DNA from: Brevibacillus brevis
Lineage (GTDB): Bacteria > Bacillota > Bacilli > Brevibacillales > Brevibacillaceae
Direction: 5' to 3'
DNA length: 64,000 bases
Assembly (NCBI RefSeq): GCF_022026395.1
Contig: NZ_CP041767.1
Location: 3,814,501-3,878,500, forward strand
How positions within the stretch are numbered: position 1 is the first letter of the stretch; each line of letters starts with the position of its first letter. The translations under genes and the position numbers were made by a program. The notes below the pieces were generated by a model. It saw only the letters and a program-made list of their open reading frames with translations, searched no databases and was not told the DNA's origin. Positions 49,226 through 59,264 of the stretch are shown here, in pieces.

Positions 49226-49262
49226 TAAAAAGAACCTGGTAGGAAGATCCAGGTTCTTTTTT
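49226..49262 (-). terminator. Terminator after the Hsp20 gene
   Basis: AAAGAACCTGG pairs with CCAGGTTCTTT around TAGGAAGAT. Both strands carry a T/A run. It isolates rph from the upstream Hsp20 and LCP genes. Confidence 0.8.
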
Positions 49263-49284
49263 CATTTTCCACTGCTACCTGCTT

Positions 49285-49881
49285 TTACAAGCTCGCCTTA
49301 AATGTGGTTTTTCGTTCGTTCGCAGCCCTGCCACGCATCAAATAAATTTCTAACACCCCGTCCTGATACTGAGCCCTCATCCCTTTTGAACTGACGGAAA
49401 CCGGAAGAGCCAGCTTTCGATAAAAGGGGCCGTAGCTTCTCTCCCCTTGTGTACGAAGCCCCTTGTGCTCGCTTTCCTTGATAATCCCCTTAACCTCCAA
49501 CCAACGTTGGTCGAAGAGGGTAATCTCCAGACTATCGCGATCGAAGCCCGGCAGTTCACAGGAAACAATGACCATTTCCTCTGATTGGAAGATATCCGAG
49601 ACTGGGGAAAAATGCGAATCGTCTACCTGCACGAAACGCATCGGTTTTTCCTTCGTCTTTTTTTTCCCCTTTTTCACGGGTGGTACAGTTGGCGTGGCTG
49701 CGGCAGCCGTCTTTTGTGCTGCTTGCTTATTGAGCGTCGCGATATTCTCCCAAAAATTTGTATCCAGCACCTGTCCCATCTGGCTCAATGCTTTCCATGG
49801 ATGATCTGGGTCAAAACCGAGCTTGGACAAACTTTCGGATGCTTTTTGCAACTGCTTCATGGTCTCTTGCAGATTTTTCAT
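49285..49881 (-). CDS. Hsp20 / alpha-crystallin family protein with N-terminal extension
   Basis: 198 residues. The last 105 form the alpha-crystallin domain: FSPVSDIFQSEEMVIVSCEL, PGFDRDSLEITLFDQRWLEV, and the GMRAQYQDGVLEIYLMR signature near the end. The first 90 residues are a coiled coil and a low-complexity Ala/Pro/Lys segment (AAAATPTVPPVKKGKKKTKE) that is not typical of the family. ATG 49881 is preferred because GGGGAG stands 10 bases before it; longer readings run into the LCP gene. Similar proteins with CotP-like domains occur in spore coats; chaperone or coat role remains open. Confidence 0.75.
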   Translation of the reverse strand: MKNLQETMKQLQKASESLSKLGFDPDHPWKALSQMGQVLDTNFWENIATLNKQAAQKTAAAATPTVPPVKKGKKKTKEKPMRFVQVDDSHFSPVSDIFQSEEMVIVSCELPGFDRDSLEITLFDQRWLEVKGIIKESEHKGLRTQGERSYGPFYRKLALPVSVSSKGMRAQYQDGVLEIYLMRGRAANERKTTFKASL

Positions 49882-49966
49882 AACATACGCACTCCCCTTC
49901 CCAGCAGAGGCAAGACTGTCTATGTACGATAGAATATGTGCTTTTGCCTGGGGGGTGTGCTCAAGA

Positions 49967-51325
49967 TCATCCAGTTTGCCCGATGTCAGCACTATCTGTC
50001 GCCGGTGCAGGCGGGGCCAAAATATCTGGTGGCGGCATATTACTATCCGTCGGCGCAGGATTGGTTTCGCCCCCATTGCCATCTGGTATAGTCGGCGGTG
50101 TCACAGGCTCCTGGGTTGGTTCTGGAGCAGGTTTTGATGGTGTCGTTGGTTTTTGTGTTTTTGACTGCTCTTTTGTACTTGTTGTGGGCTTGGGCTTCGG
50201 AGCCTGCGTTCTCTTCTCCGCTTTCATTTCGACCTTGGCTACTTCTGCTACCGCTGCATCACTGAGCTGTTCGCTCGGTCCAGTTGCACCCACCTCTGTT
50301 TGCAGGGCAGTTCGAACCGCTTGCATGTTCTCCCTCGGCCACAAGGAATAAGGAGAGCTCCAGATCGCCCCATTATCCAAAGTAACCATGTTGCTTGACG
50401 AAAAGCTGGCAAAATCGAGTGCCAATCCTTTTATTTGGTCTGTCGACAGATCGGTTTTGATATGTTTGCCAACGGTATCCAGCACAGCTGTCAAACTCGT
50501 TAATCCATCCATAGACATGCTCTTTTCTGCTACAGCACGAATCACCTGTTGCTGTCTGCGGTTGCGATCGAAGTCGCTCGAGTTGTAAGAGTCTCCACGC
50601 CGGTCGATGCGATGACGGACGAAGCCGAGTGCCTGCTCTCCGTTCAATACTTGTTTCCCTTTTTTCAAATTGCGGTATACCCCTTGCTTGGGCAATTCGT
50701 ATACGAGATCGCGATCTACGTCAACCGTAATTCCGCCCAGCTTGTCAATAACCGCTGTGAAACCTTCAAAGTCAAGCTGCACATAATGCTCGACCGAGAT
50801 CCCCAGCATGTGATTCAACGTTTTTTTGAGCATCGTCATGCCATTTTCTGTGACAGGCTTCCCTTTGATTTCCGCATCTTTCCTGATATTTTCCCCTAAG
50901 GCAAATACTTCATTGACCTTGTGATAGCCTGGATATCCTGGGATTTGAACGCGGGTGTCACGGGGCAACGACACCATGCTCAGCTTTTGTATAACGGGAT
51001 TGGCGACTGCGACAATCAGAACATCCGTGTTTAACATACCGATGTTTTTGCGCGTATCCACTCCAACGATGACAAAGGCGATTGATTTCTTTTGTTCATA
51101 CGGCTTTTCTACTACAGGTTGATCCGGCAGCTTGTAAGGGTCAGCTGTTACGATCTCCAGCGTCTTGTCTACCTGGTTGAGGGCGAAGCCTGCTCCTACG
51201 GCCAACAAACAGAGGAATAAGCAACCCGCCAAGAGCAGATACATCCGCTTGCTTCGCTGGCCACGCTTGATCCGTTTACGCGGCTGTTTAGCAGGAGCTT
51301 GAGGCTTGTCATTCTTGGCTTGCAC
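49967..51325 (-). CDS. LytR-CpsA-Psr (LCP) family cell-wall ligase
   Basis: 452 residues. A basic N-terminus precedes one membrane span (MYLLLAGCLFLCLLAVGAGF), then the extracellular LCP domain: VGVDTRKNIGMLNTDVLIVA, VSLPRDTRVQIPGYPGYHKV, KVNEVFALG and GFVRHRIDRRGDSYNSSDFD, including the Arg/Asp residues that bind polyprenyl pyrophosphate. LCP enzymes attach teichoic acids or other glycopolymers to peptidoglycan. The last 110 residues are Pro/Thr/Lys-rich and disordered (KPTTSTKEQSKTQKPTTPSK), probably wall-spanning. GTG 51325 follows AAAAAGGAG with 10-base spacing. Divergent from the flavoprotein gene. Confidence 0.88.
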   Translation of the reverse strand: MQAKNDKPQAPAKQPRKRIKRGQRSKRMYLLLAGCLFLCLLAVGAGFALNQVDKTLEIVTADPYKLPDQPVVEKPYEQKKSIAFVIVGVDTRKNIGMLNTDVLIVAVANPVIQKLSMVSLPRDTRVQIPGYPGYHKVNEVFALGENIRKDAEIKGKPVTENGMTMLKKTLNHMLGISVEHYVQLDFEGFTAVIDKLGGITVDVDRDLVYELPKQGVYRNLKKGKQVLNGEQALGFVRHRIDRRGDSYNSSDFDRNRRQQQVIRAVAEKSMSMDGLTSLTAVLDTVGKHIKTDLSTDQIKGLALDFASFSSSNMVTLDNGAIWSSPYSLWPRENMQAVRTALQTEVGATGPSEQLSDAAVAEVAKVEMKAEKRTQAPKPKPTTSTKEQSKTQKPTTPSKPAPEPTQEPVTPPTIPDGNGGETNPAPTDSNMPPPDILAPPAPATDSADIGQTG

Positions 51326-51562
51326 GTTCGGTTCACTCCTTTTTACTATCACTGGGTCCATAGTGCTTTGGGCTATTCATTTTTCAATATATTCTGGAAA
51401 ACATTCGTCTCATTTTACCACAATCTTCCGGTAAATTGTAGAATCATGCCGATCCAACTCGATCGGTTTTCCCTCTGAGTTCTTGCACTTGCGAATCGAA
51501 ACAGGTAGTCTAAAAATGAGGAAAATCAGATAGATGAATAAGGGAATCGGAGGGACTTGAGA

Positions 51563-52492
51563 GTGGAACACATACAGGTGCTGATCGCAGGTGGCGGCAT
51601 CGCAGGGTTGTCCGCAGCAATATGGTGCCAACGATTAGGTCTTTCTTGTCTTCTTATCGAAAAAACGGATAGACTCGGCGGCCAACTGCATCACATTTAC
51701 AGCGAGATTACCGACTTTCCGCCCCTTGTATATGACCAGGGAGCTGCCCTTGTAAAGGAACTGATCGCACATCCTTTCATCCAGCAGCAAAACATACGAT
51801 TGAACGAAACCATTCTTTCCATTGATCAGGAAACGAAACAGGTGACCACTTCGAAATCCGTTTATCGTGCCGACTATTTACTCATCGCCACAGGAGTTGG
51901 CTGGAATGAAATACCGGCCTTAGCTGATTGTCCGAGCGTCCTGTCGCCTTGGTTTTCTACAACTGCCCAAGCGCATACCATCGCCGGGCAAGATATCGCC
52001 GTTATTGGCGGAGGAGATCGCGCATTAGAAAGTGCAGCAAATTTGAGTTCGCATGCCCGACAAGTCTATCTGTTGGTTCGGAGCAATCGTTGGCGTGCTC
52101 GTCCCGAATGGCAAAAGAAAATCACAGGCCTCCCCAACATCCAAGTCCTGTGGGAAACACAAGTCAGCGACTATAAGGAAGAAGAGGCACGGACTGTTCT
52201 GACACTCACCACTACGCGCGAAAACAACCCGCAGGCAATCATAGTGGATTGGATTCTGCCGCGAATTGGTGTTCATGGAAACACAGATGGTCTCGAAGGG
52301 TTGGACACGTTTGGCGATAAGTACTTGCAAACGGACTTGTATCAACGAGTCCACTCTCCATGGATATACGCAGTCGGAGACGTGAGCAACGGGGCTGCTT
52401 ATGCGAGTTTGTCTCTGGCAGTTGGGCAAGCAATGAAGGCAGTCAAACATATTTCCTTGCAAATTCAAACTAACAGATCAATGAGCCTGTAG
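51563..52492 (+). CDS. Thioredoxin-reductase-like flavoprotein lacking the CxxC centre
   Basis: 309 residues with two nucleotide-binding motifs: FAD site VLIAGGGIAGLSAAIWCQRL at the N-terminus and NAD(P)H site IAVIGGGDRALESAANL near residue 150. IYAVGDVSNGAAYASLSLAV closes the FAD site. In thioredoxin reductase a CxxC stands just before the NADPH site; here that place reads VLSPWFSTTAQAHTIAG with no cysteine, so dithiol reductase activity is unlikely. Ferredoxin/flavodoxin-NADP reductase (YumC-like) or another two-domain oxidoreductase is more likely. GTG 51563 fits GGAGG spacing better than TTG 51557. A Nudix gene follows 14 bp later. Confidence 0.8.
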   Translation: MEHIQVLIAGGGIAGLSAAIWCQRLGLSCLLIEKTDRLGGQLHHIYSEITDFPPLVYDQGAALVKELIAHPFIQQQNIRLNETILSIDQETKQVTTSKSVYRADYLLIATGVGWNEIPALADCPSVLSPWFSTTAQAHTIAGQDIAVIGGGDRALESAANLSSHARQVYLLVRSNRWRARPEWQKKITGLPNIQVLWETQVSDYKEEEARTVLTLTTTRENNPQAIIVDWILPRIGVHGNTDGLEGLDTFGDKYLQTDLYQRVHSPWIYAVGDVSNGAAYASLSLAVGQAMKAVKHISLQIQTNRSMSL

Positions 52493-52506
52493 AAGGAGCG
52501 CTTTGC

Positions 52507-52980
52507 ATGTACGCTTTTTACGACGATTTCGGCTTACCTGTCAAGCTAACCTTTTCCCCAGAAGAGTATCGTAACCACCAAGCAGGTCACGTGCTGATCT
52601 TCGCTTTTTATCAAGGAAAGCTGTTATTTACTCGCCATCGTACACGCGGTGTGGAGCTACCAGGGGGAAAGGTAGAAGCAGGAGAAAACAGCCTGTCTGC
52701 AGCAGTTCGTGAGGTCTTTGAAGAAACCGGGGCCATACTGGAAGGGATTGAGCGCATCGGACAGTACACCATCGACGACTCGATGCGAAAAGATATTTAT
52801 ATCGCCAAGGTAGCGCATTATACAAGCCAACCAAGCGGCTCAGACGTGCTTGCCACCATTGTGTTTGCGGATATCCCGCGAGATGTAAAAGGCAATCCGG
52901 AGTTTAGCCGCATTCTGCAAGATGATGTGTATCCGCTCGCACTCGAACGAGCTTTACGCCATCGCTTCGCTGAGTCCTAG
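52507..52980 (+). CDS. ytkD: Nudix hydrolase, YtkD-like nucleoside triphosphatase
   Basis: 157 residues, the length of B. subtilis YtkD (MutTA), which hydrolyses oxidised and normal (d)NTPs and matters in spores. The Nudix box is complete: GGKVEAGENSLSAAVREVFE then ETGA, residues 53-76, with the metal-binding Glu residues in REVFEE. N-terminal YDDFGLPVKLTFSPEEYRNH also matches that group. AAGGAGCG precedes the ATG. It follows the flavoprotein by 14 bp, so the two are co-expressed. Confidence 0.82.
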   Translation: MYAFYDDFGLPVKLTFSPEEYRNHQAGHVLIFAFYQGKLLFTRHRTRGVELPGGKVEAGENSLSAAVREVFEETGAILEGIERIGQYTIDDSMRKDIYIAKVAHYTSQPSGSDVLATIVFADIPRDVKGNPEFSRILQDDVYPLALERALRHRFAES

Positions 52981-52987
52981 CCATCAT

Positions 52988-53064
52988 AAACAGGCTCGTC
53001 CCTGTCGCTCTCCGACATTGTATTCGGTGAGAATAACCGACAGAGACAGCCTGTTTATTGTTTT
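52988..53064. terminator. Bidirectional terminator between ytkD and the MFS gene
   Basis: AAACAGGCTCGTCCCTGTCG pairs with the CGACAGAGACAGCCTGTTT arm (52988-53007 with about 53038-53056), followed by ATTGTTTTT. The 3' arm overlaps the last codon of the leftward MFS gene. Confidence 0.75.
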
Positions 53065-54428
53065 TCCTTTTCTTTTTTTCCCGACAATACACGCTTGACG
53101 AGCTCATTTGGATCAAAACCATACTTTTTAATGGCTCTCTCACGTTGTTCCTCATGTACCGTTTCTGGTTCAATTCCCAGTACCTCTGATATTTGCCGCC
53201 ATGCTTTCGTTTCGCTATTTTTTGTACCCTGTCCTTGCTGCTCGACCTGCTTGGGCTTCAAGAAAAAGATCGCAACTACAGCGAAAACGAGCGATAACCC
53301 TGCAATTGATAAAAACATGACCGTCCGAGAAATTCCCAGCAACCAGGTAAAAATAGGTGGGCCGATCGCAACACCGATAAAACGGACTCCGCTATACAAA
53401 GAAGTAATCATGCCCCGCTCTGTTTTCTGTACGGCCCCAACGATCATGGAGTTCAAGCACGGTAAAATCATCCCCGTCCCCACGCTGCCGATGACCAAAA
53501 TGCCTATTAGAACATAAGCCCCTTGGACAAAGCTGGCCAGAATATAAGACGTAGCCAGCAAAAACATGCCAATAATCACAAACAGACGCATCAGCTTCAG
53601 CTTCTTTTTAATGATAATCCCTGTCACATATGCCGCTATACTCATCACGAGCAAAGGAATCGCCAAAAAGAAGCCTTTGATGACACCATCAATCTTGTAT
53701 TTTTCCTCCAATAAATCAGACAGGTAAAACAGTACACCAAACAACGTGAACAAGCAGATGCTCCCTATAAAAAACGCGGGGACAAGCCATTTTCCATGCT
53801 GCTTGAACACTTGCGCGATTGAATGCATGTACTGCTTGACGGGGAGCGGCTTCTTCTCCTGTTTCTTTTCCTTGGTCAGAAATAAAAACATCAGGAGGAC
53901 GACACCGCAAATAATCGGAAACGCTAGGAAGACCATGTACCAAGAGATGAGAGCAAGCAAGGAGCCAAAAATCGGACTTAATACTTTTCCCATCCCATTT
54001 GATGTCTCCAAGAGCCCCAATGCCCTACTCTCCGAGGCGCCATCGAACAAATCCCCTACCAACGCCATCGCGATAGGGGCTGTCCCAGCGGCTCCGATCC
54101 CCTGCAACACACGCCCTCCCATGATAGCCATGTAAGGTTGATCCAGCCACAGCGCGGCAAGCCCTGCGAGTAAACCACCCAGACCATACAGGGCAAGCGA
54201 GATGATGATGACAATTTTTCTCCCGAATCGATCCGACAAATAGCCGGCAAAAGGGATAACAATACCTGCTGCAATCGAAAAAGCGGTGATCAATAAGCTC
54301 GACTGTAAGGAGGTGAGCTTCATTTCCGTTTTCATGGTAGGCAGTACAGGGATCAGCATCGAGTTGCCCAGCACCATAACTAATGGAACCCCGACAAGCC
54401 CAATCAGGTTTTTCGCATTTTGTGCCAT
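53055..54428 (-). CDS. MFS transporter, multidrug-efflux type
   Basis: 457 residues with 12 or so hydrophobic spans and the drug-antiporter motifs FAGYLSDRFGRKIVIIISLA (loop 2-3) and GRVLQGIGAAGTAPIAMALV (helix 5, motif C region). The final 55 residues form a charged cytosolic tail (KAWRQISEVLGIEPETVHEE, RAIKKYGFDPNELVKRVL), unusual for the family. ATG follows ATAAGGAG. It lies 15 bp after an enolase-superfamily gene; whether the two share a pathway is unclear. Substrate not assignable. Confidence 0.82.
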   Translation of the reverse strand: MAQNAKNLIGLVGVPLVMVLGNSMLIPVLPTMKTEMKLTSLQSSLLITAFSIAAGIVIPFAGYLSDRFGRKIVIIISLALYGLGGLLAGLAALWLDQPYMAIMGGRVLQGIGAAGTAPIAMALVGDLFDGASESRALGLLETSNGMGKVLSPIFGSLLALISWYMVFLAFPIICGVVLLMFLFLTKEKKQEKKPLPVKQYMHSIAQVFKQHGKWLVPAFFIGSICLFTLFGVLFYLSDLLEEKYKIDGVIKGFFLAIPLLVMSIAAYVTGIIIKKKLKLMRLFVIIGMFLLATSYILASFVQGAYVLIGILVIGSVGTGMILPCLNSMIVGAVQKTERGMITSLYSGVRFIGVAIGPPIFTWLLGISRTVMFLSIAGLSLVFAVVAIFFLKPKQVEQQGQGTKNSETKAWRQISEVLGIEPETVHEEQRERAIKKYGFDPNELVKRVLSGKKEKEKQ

Positions 54429-54443
54429 ACGAAACTCCTTATC

Positions 54444-55595
54444 CTACGCATAAGCGCTTCCGTCCCAGCGCAACGCGTTCATAATCTCCCAGTCAGGTTC
54501 AACGCCTATTCCCACGCCAGCAGGAAGAGTCACTTCGCCGTTTCTGGGTCGCAGCGGAAATAATTGTGTAAACGGGTTCTCCATGACGTCCCATTCGACT
54601 GGCTCAATGGGATGGCTATCCATCTTGGTCCATGCCAGCAAGCAAGCTTGTGCAAATAACGTATACAATCTTGCCAGCGAGCCATCAAAGGAATGCGGAG
54701 ACACGCGATAACCAAACTGACGGGCCATTTGCAAATGCGTTCGATAATCGTCAATGCCCCCCGTATGCATCAGGTCAGGCTGTGCAATATCAATGGCTCC
54801 CCCCTCATACAAGGGCAAAAACTGTGCGCAACGGATCAAGTTTTCTCCGCCAGCAAGCGGGATGGATAATGATGAACGAAGCTTGATATATTCTTTTGCA
54901 CGATCCATAGGCATCGGCTCCTCCAGCCAAAGCCAATTGCCATGTCGGGAGAAAAGCCGCTCCCACTTCCTTGCAGTCGCACAGTCGTAGCTCTGATTGG
55001 CATCTACTGCTACTAGAATTTCTTCGGGAAGCAAATTCATCAGTTTTTCGATGTGCGTCTGATCCTCAAGAACAGAGCGTCCGCCAATCTTTACCTTCAC
55101 CATCTTGAAGCCATCGTCGACTTGCTGGCTGACTTGCTTCCATGACTGTTGCATCCAGTCTTCCGTTTCCCGGTAGGATTGGAGGGAGGCATATACCGGG
55201 ATGCCAGAATGAATCTGGCCTCCCCACAGTTGGCACACAGATAGCCCCGCCACTTTCGCCAAAATTTCCGTAAGTGCCATACTGACACCTGAAGCCGATC
55301 GCTGATGCCACTTTCCTATGACATCGACAATCGCTACTCTGTTATCCACCTGCTTACCCAGCAAGTACGGAATAATGCGCTCACAAAAGCCCTTGTGCAG
55401 CGTTGGCAGCCAATCGATAATTTCTCCCCAGCCATCTACTCCAGACCGTGTGATAATCCGAATGAGATAACTAGTACGATAACGCTTGTACCCATTCGCA
55501 TCACCGTAAGCTTGCGATAGACGATGAAGCAGCGGATACGTTTCCACGCGCTCAATTTGCAGGTCTGAAATCTCTACCTGGTCATGAGTAGTCAT
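54444..55595 (-). CDS. Mandelate racemase / muconate lactonizing enzyme family protein
   Basis: 383 residues of the enolase superfamily. Capping-domain text EISDLQIERVETYPLLHRLS leads into the barrel. Catalytic positions are visible: the K-x-K pair in FKMVKVKIGGRS, metal ligands D in ILVAVDANQSYD, E in WLWLEEPMPMD and E in PLAGGENL, and H in YRVSPHSFDGSLA. This points to the MLE/MR subgroups (racemase, cycloisomerase or dehydratase). The substrate is not recognisable. The start overlaps the yteA end by 14 bp. Confidence 0.82.
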   Translation of the reverse strand: MTTHDQVEISDLQIERVETYPLLHRLSQAYGDANGYKRYRTSYLIRIITRSGVDGWGEIIDWLPTLHKGFCERIIPYLLGKQVDNRVAIVDVIGKWHQRSASGVSMALTEILAKVAGLSVCQLWGGQIHSGIPVYASLQSYRETEDWMQQSWKQVSQQVDDGFKMVKVKIGGRSVLEDQTHIEKLMNLLPEEILVAVDANQSYDCATARKWERLFSRHGNWLWLEEPMPMDRAKEYIKLRSSLSIPLAGGENLIRCAQFLPLYEGGAIDIAQPDLMHTGGIDDYRTHLQMARQFGYRVSPHSFDGSLARLYTLFAQACLLAWTKMDSHPIEPVEWDVMENPFTQLFPLRPRNGEVTLPAGVGIGVEPDWEIMNALRWDGSAYA

Positions 55596-56343
55596 CTATG
55601 CCCTCTCGTTCGGCTTGCTCTCCCTCATAATCGTCATAGGAGAGGAAGTTGCCCTTCCCTTCTCCCTTTCTCATGTACTCCTCATACGTCCCGCTTCTCA
55701 TAAAATGCACACTGTCCGGTCCGTGATAGCCTTCAATATCGGTGTAACCGATCTCCTCTACGGCTTCAACAAAGCCATCCGGCTCATTGCTCTCGATATA
55801 CATTTCTTCGTAATCTGTCTTGTCAGGTTCCTGGTACGAAAAAGGAGTGCTGGATGTCCCCCATGCCTCGACAATTTGCCAAGCATCCTCACCGTCGAAT
55901 CCGTTCTGTCCTTCTTTTTCATCCAAAGACGTTCGTCCGAAGGGTGGCTGCAAAAACTCCTCTTCAATCGGACGCGACTCATTGATTATCGGCGCTGGTG
56001 CGTGCTCCTTGCACGTTTGTGCCTGAGGCAATGCTTCCAGTCGCTCCACAGGTATTTGCTCTCCACAGACCGTACAGAGGCCGTAGGTGCCTTCCTCCAT
56101 ACGCAGTAGCGCCTGATCAATCTCTTTTAATGTCTCACGATCGAGACTATCAAGAGCCAAATCTTTTTCCCGTTCAAACATCTCACTGCCGATATCTGCC
56201 GGATGATTATCGTACATGGCAAACTCCTGCAAAGAGGTTGTCATCGGTTCTCTCATGCCATAATGGTCCTGTACGCGGTCTTCCAGTTCTTTCTTCTGTT
56301 CCAGCAGCTTTTCCCGGAAGCTGGCCACCATCTTTTGGTCCAC
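55582..56343 (-). CDS. DksA/TraR-type zinc-finger protein, YteA/YlyA-like
   Basis: 253 residues. Residues about 15-100 are a coiled coil (FREKLLEQKKELEDRV, LDRETLKEIDQALLRMEEGT) ending in a DksA/TraR zinc finger with a CxxC-x17-CxxH pattern (YGLCTVCGEQIP ... TCKEH). The C-terminal 130 residues are acidic and Tyr/Glu-rich, as in the yteA family of spore formers. Position directly before ileS corresponds to ylyA of B. subtilis, a DksA-like regulator of sigma-G genes; the equivalence is by position and family. GTG 56343 follows AAAGGTGG; two other GTGs lie just upstream. Confidence 0.8.
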   Translation of the reverse strand: MDQKMVASFREKLLEQKKELEDRVQDHYGMREPMTTSLQEFAMYDNHPADIGSEMFEREKDLALDSLDRETLKEIDQALLRMEEGTYGLCTVCGEQIPVERLEALPQAQTCKEHAPAPIINESRPIEEEFLQPPFGRTSLDEKEGQNGFDGEDAWQIVEAWGTSSTPFSYQEPDKTDYEEMYIESNEPDGFVEAVEEIGYTDIEGYHGPDSVHFMRSGTYEEYMRKGEGKGNFLSYDDYEGEQAEREGIDDYS

Positions 56344-56409
56344 GCTGTACACCACCTTTGTTTGGTTTCCTCAACAGGTAGTATGTCTTGGTCCCGAAGG
56401 AAATATGAC

Positions 56410-56449
56410 CAGCAAAAAACCTGCCACCCCCAAAGGGAATGACAGGTTG
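56410..56449 (-). terminator. Terminator of ileS
   Basis: Minus strand: ACCTGTCATTCCC, TTT, GGGGGTGGCAGGT, then TTTTTTG. It follows the ileS stop by 11 bp. Confidence 0.82.
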
Positions 56450-56459
56450 ATCAACGTGT

Positions 56460-59237
56460 TTATTCTGTTACATGTGCGTAGTGTTGTTCTACGATATCAG
56501 CACAACGTACGCAGAGTGAAGCGTGCGACTCGCGAGTGCCAACATCTGGTTTTACTACGCGGCAACGCTCGCATTTTCCACCGTCTGCGGCAGAGACCAC
56601 AGCAGCAATTCCTTCGAGTTGTACTGCCTCTGCCGGAGCAGAAGCGCTGTATACATCCACGTGAGCGACGATGAACAGGTCAGCCAGATCGTCCATTGCT
56701 GCCAATGTTTTCGCAACTTCTTCCGTTTGTGGGTACAGAGCCAGCTTCGCATCAACAGAGTTACCGAACACCTTGTTACGGCGCGCTTCTTCCATGGCTT
56801 TGAGAACCTCGTCTCGGATCGCCAGGAAAGCATCCCATTTGCTCTCTGCTTCTGCTGCAAAGCTGAGATGTTGCTCGTCGCCTTCTGGCATATCCGTCAA
56901 CTGCACACTCTTCTCTTCCACTCCTGGAATGAACGCCCACACCTCATCAGCTGTATGCGGCAACAGTGGAGCAACCAGCTTCACCAGACTGAGCAAGCAA
57001 TCGTACATTACTGTCTGTGCAGCGCGGCGCTTCAGACTGTCAGGTGCTTCTACATACAGGCGATCCTTGCAAATGTCCAGATAGAACGCGGACAAATCAA
57101 TAACGCAGAAGTTGTGAACGGCATGGAATACAGTATGGAACTGATATTCATCATACGCTTTGCGTGCGCGCTTCGCGACTTTTGCCGCTTTCGCCAGAAC
57201 ATAACGGTCCAGCTCACCCAGCTCTTCGTACGCTACGCGGTCTGTTGCTGGATTAAATCCATCCAAATTACCCAACAGGAAGCGGAACGTATTGCGGATT
57301 TTGCGGTACACCTCAGCGATCTGATTGAGAATCGCATCGGAAATGCGCACATCAGCCTGATAATCAACAGAAGCTACCCACAGACGCAAGATATCTGCGC
57401 CCATCTTGTCAATAACTTGTTGTGGCACGATGACGTTACCAAGGGATTTGGACATTTTGCGTCCTTCCCCATCCAATGCAAAACCGTGGCTCAGGACAGA
57501 TTTGTAAGGAGCTGTGCCATATACGGCAACCCCCGTCGAGAGAGAAGAGTTGAACCAGCCACGATACTGGTCAGAGCCTTCCAGATACATATCCGCTGGC
57601 CAAGCAATCCCTCTTTCGCGCAAAACAGCCTGATGGCTGGAGCCGGAGTCGAACCAAACGTCCATAATATCCGTTTCTTTGCGGAAATCCTTGCAATCGC
57701 ATTTGGTGCAAGAAAGCCCTTCTGGAACCAGCTCATTCGCTTCACGGGAGAACCATACTTTCGATCCTTCTTTGCGGAACAGATCAGCAACATGGTTGAT
57801 CGTCGTATCGTTAATGATCGGTTCGTTACACGATTTGCAATAGAAGATTGGGATCGGTACACCCCATACACGCTGACGGGAAATGCACCAGTCTCCACGA
57901 TCCGCAATCATGTTAGCCAGACGAGTTTCTCCCCAATGAGGAATCCATTTTACATTTTTAATCGCTTCGAGCATTTGCTCACGGAATCCGTCAATAGATG
58001 CGAACCATTGCTCTGTCGCGCGATAAATAACCGGTTTTTTCGTACGCCAGTCATGTGGGTAGGAGTGCGTGAAGAAATTGAGCTTCAAGAGTGCTCCATT
58101 TTCTTTCAGCTTTTCCGTAATCACTTTGTTGGCATCTTCATAGAACAGACCTTCAAAGCCTGGTGCTTCATTGGTCATTTTACCTTCGTGATCTACCGGG
58201 CAAAGGACACCCAAATTGTATTTTTGACCAACGTTAAAGTCATCTTCGCCGTGTCCCGGAGCAGTATGAACGCAACCAGTACCTGCATCCAAGGTGACAT
58301 GCTCGCCAAGGATGAGCGGAGACTTGCGATCGTAGAACGGATGCTGAGTCTCTACGCCTTCCAGATCTTGACCTTTAAAGCTCGAGAGAATCTCTACGCC
58401 TTCCCAGCCAATTTCTTTGCTCGCAGCTTCAATCAGACCGTTGGCTACCAGGAACTTGCGGTCATCCACCTTCACGACGTTGTACTCGAGCTCAGGGTGC
58501 AGGCTGATCGCGAGGTTTGCTGGCAATGTCCAAGGAGTCGTTGTCCAGATAACAACGCCTGTTTCTGTGTCCAGCTTGCCTTTTCCATCTGCTACCTGGA
58601 AGCTGACGTAAATAGAAGGAGAGCGCTTGTCTTTGTATTCGATTTCTGCATCAGCCAGAGCCGTCTCAGAAGACGGAGACCAGTACACGCAGCGCAGACC
58701 TTTGTAAATATAGCCCTTTTTCGCCATTTCGCCGAATACGCGAATTTGGTTGGCTTCATACTCAGGCAGGAGTGTTACATAAGGGTTTTCCCAATCTCCA
58801 CGAACGCCCAGACGCTTGAATTGGTCACGTTGCTTGTCGATATAGGACCAAGCATACTCTTCACAGCGTTGGCGGAAATCGTTCACTTCGATGCTGCGAC
58901 GATCCAGCCCTTGTGCATTGATAATCGCTTGCTCAATCGGCAAACCATGTGTATCCCAGCCTGGGATGTACGGCGCGTAAAAGCCTGCCATGGATTTGTA
59001 GCGTACGATGAAGTCCTTGAGGATTTTGTTCAGTGCGTGACCGATATGGATGTCTCCATTCGCATATGGAGGGCCATCATGCAAGACAAAAGACGGGCGG
59101 TCTTTTGTACGATCCAACACTTGTTGGTAAATATTTTGCTCTTCCCATACCGCTTGCATCTGTGGCTCGCGGCTTGGCAAATTTCCGCGCATGGGGAAAT
59201 CTGTTTTTGGTAGCGCTAAGGTTTTGCTGTAATCCAT
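56460..59237 (-). CDS. ileS: Isoleucyl-tRNA synthetase
   Basis: 925 residues, class-I synthetase charging tRNA-Ile, with an editing domain. The HIGH motif is in [20 protein letters not shown] (residues 64-67), the WVE editing region follows, and KMSKSLGN is the KMSKS loop. The C-terminus keeps zinc ligands [12 protein letters not shown] and CVRCADIV, so it is the bacterial type 1 enzyme. ATG 59237 is used; a GTG four codons upstream abuts the AAGGAG. A T-box leader controls it. It lies between divIVA and the ylyA-like gene as in B. subtilis. Confidence 0.96.
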   Translation of the reverse strand: MDYSKTLALPKTDFPMRGNLPSREPQMQAVWEEQNIYQQVLDRTKDRPSFVLHDGPPYANGDIHIGHALNKILKDFIVRYKSMAGFYAPYIPGWDTHGLPIEQAIINAQGLDRRSIEVNDFRQRCEEYAWSYIDKQRDQFKRLGVRGDWENPYVTLLPEYEANQIRVFGEMAKKGYIYKGLRCVYWSPSSETALADAEIEYKDKRSPSIYVSFQVADGKGKLDTETGVVIWTTTPWTLPANLAISLHPELEYNVVKVDDRKFLVANGLIEAASKEIGWEGVEILSSFKGQDLEGVETQHPFYDRKSPLILGEHVTLDAGTGCVHTAPGHGEDDFNVGQKYNLGVLCPVDHEGKMTNEAPGFEGLFYEDANKVITEKLKENGALLKLNFFTHSYPHDWRTKKPVIYRATEQWFASIDGFREQMLEAIKNVKWIPHWGETRLANMIADRGDWCISRQRVWGVPIPIFYCKSCNEPIINDTTINHVADLFRKEGSKVWFSREANELVPEGLSCTKCDCKDFRKETDIMDVWFDSGSSHQAVLRERGIAWPADMYLEGSDQYRGWFNSSLSTGVAVYGTAPYKSVLSHGFALDGEGRKMSKSLGNVIVPQQVIDKMGADILRLWVASVDYQADVRISDAILNQIAEVYRKIRNTFRFLLGNLDGFNPATDRVAYEELGELDRYVLAKAAKVAKRARKAYDEYQFHTVFHAVHNFCVIDLSAFYLDICKDRLYVEAPDSLKRRAAQTVMYDCLLSLVKLVAPLLPHTADEVWAFIPGVEEKSVQLTDMPEGDEQHLSFAAEAESKWDAFLAIRDEVLKAMEEARRNKVFGNSVDAKLALYPQTEEVAKTLAAMDDLADLFIVAHVDVYSASAPAEAVQLEGIAAVVSAADGGKCERCRVVKPDVGTRESHASLCVRCADIVEQHYAHVTE

Positions 59238-59264
59238 GGCCTGATTCACTCCTTAAATAAATAA

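Noticed and set aside
56523..59213. An 896-codon open frame on the plus strand
   Set aside because: It is antisense to ileS, has no family resemblance and no ribosome site; the reverse-complement frame of a codon-biased gene often stays open.
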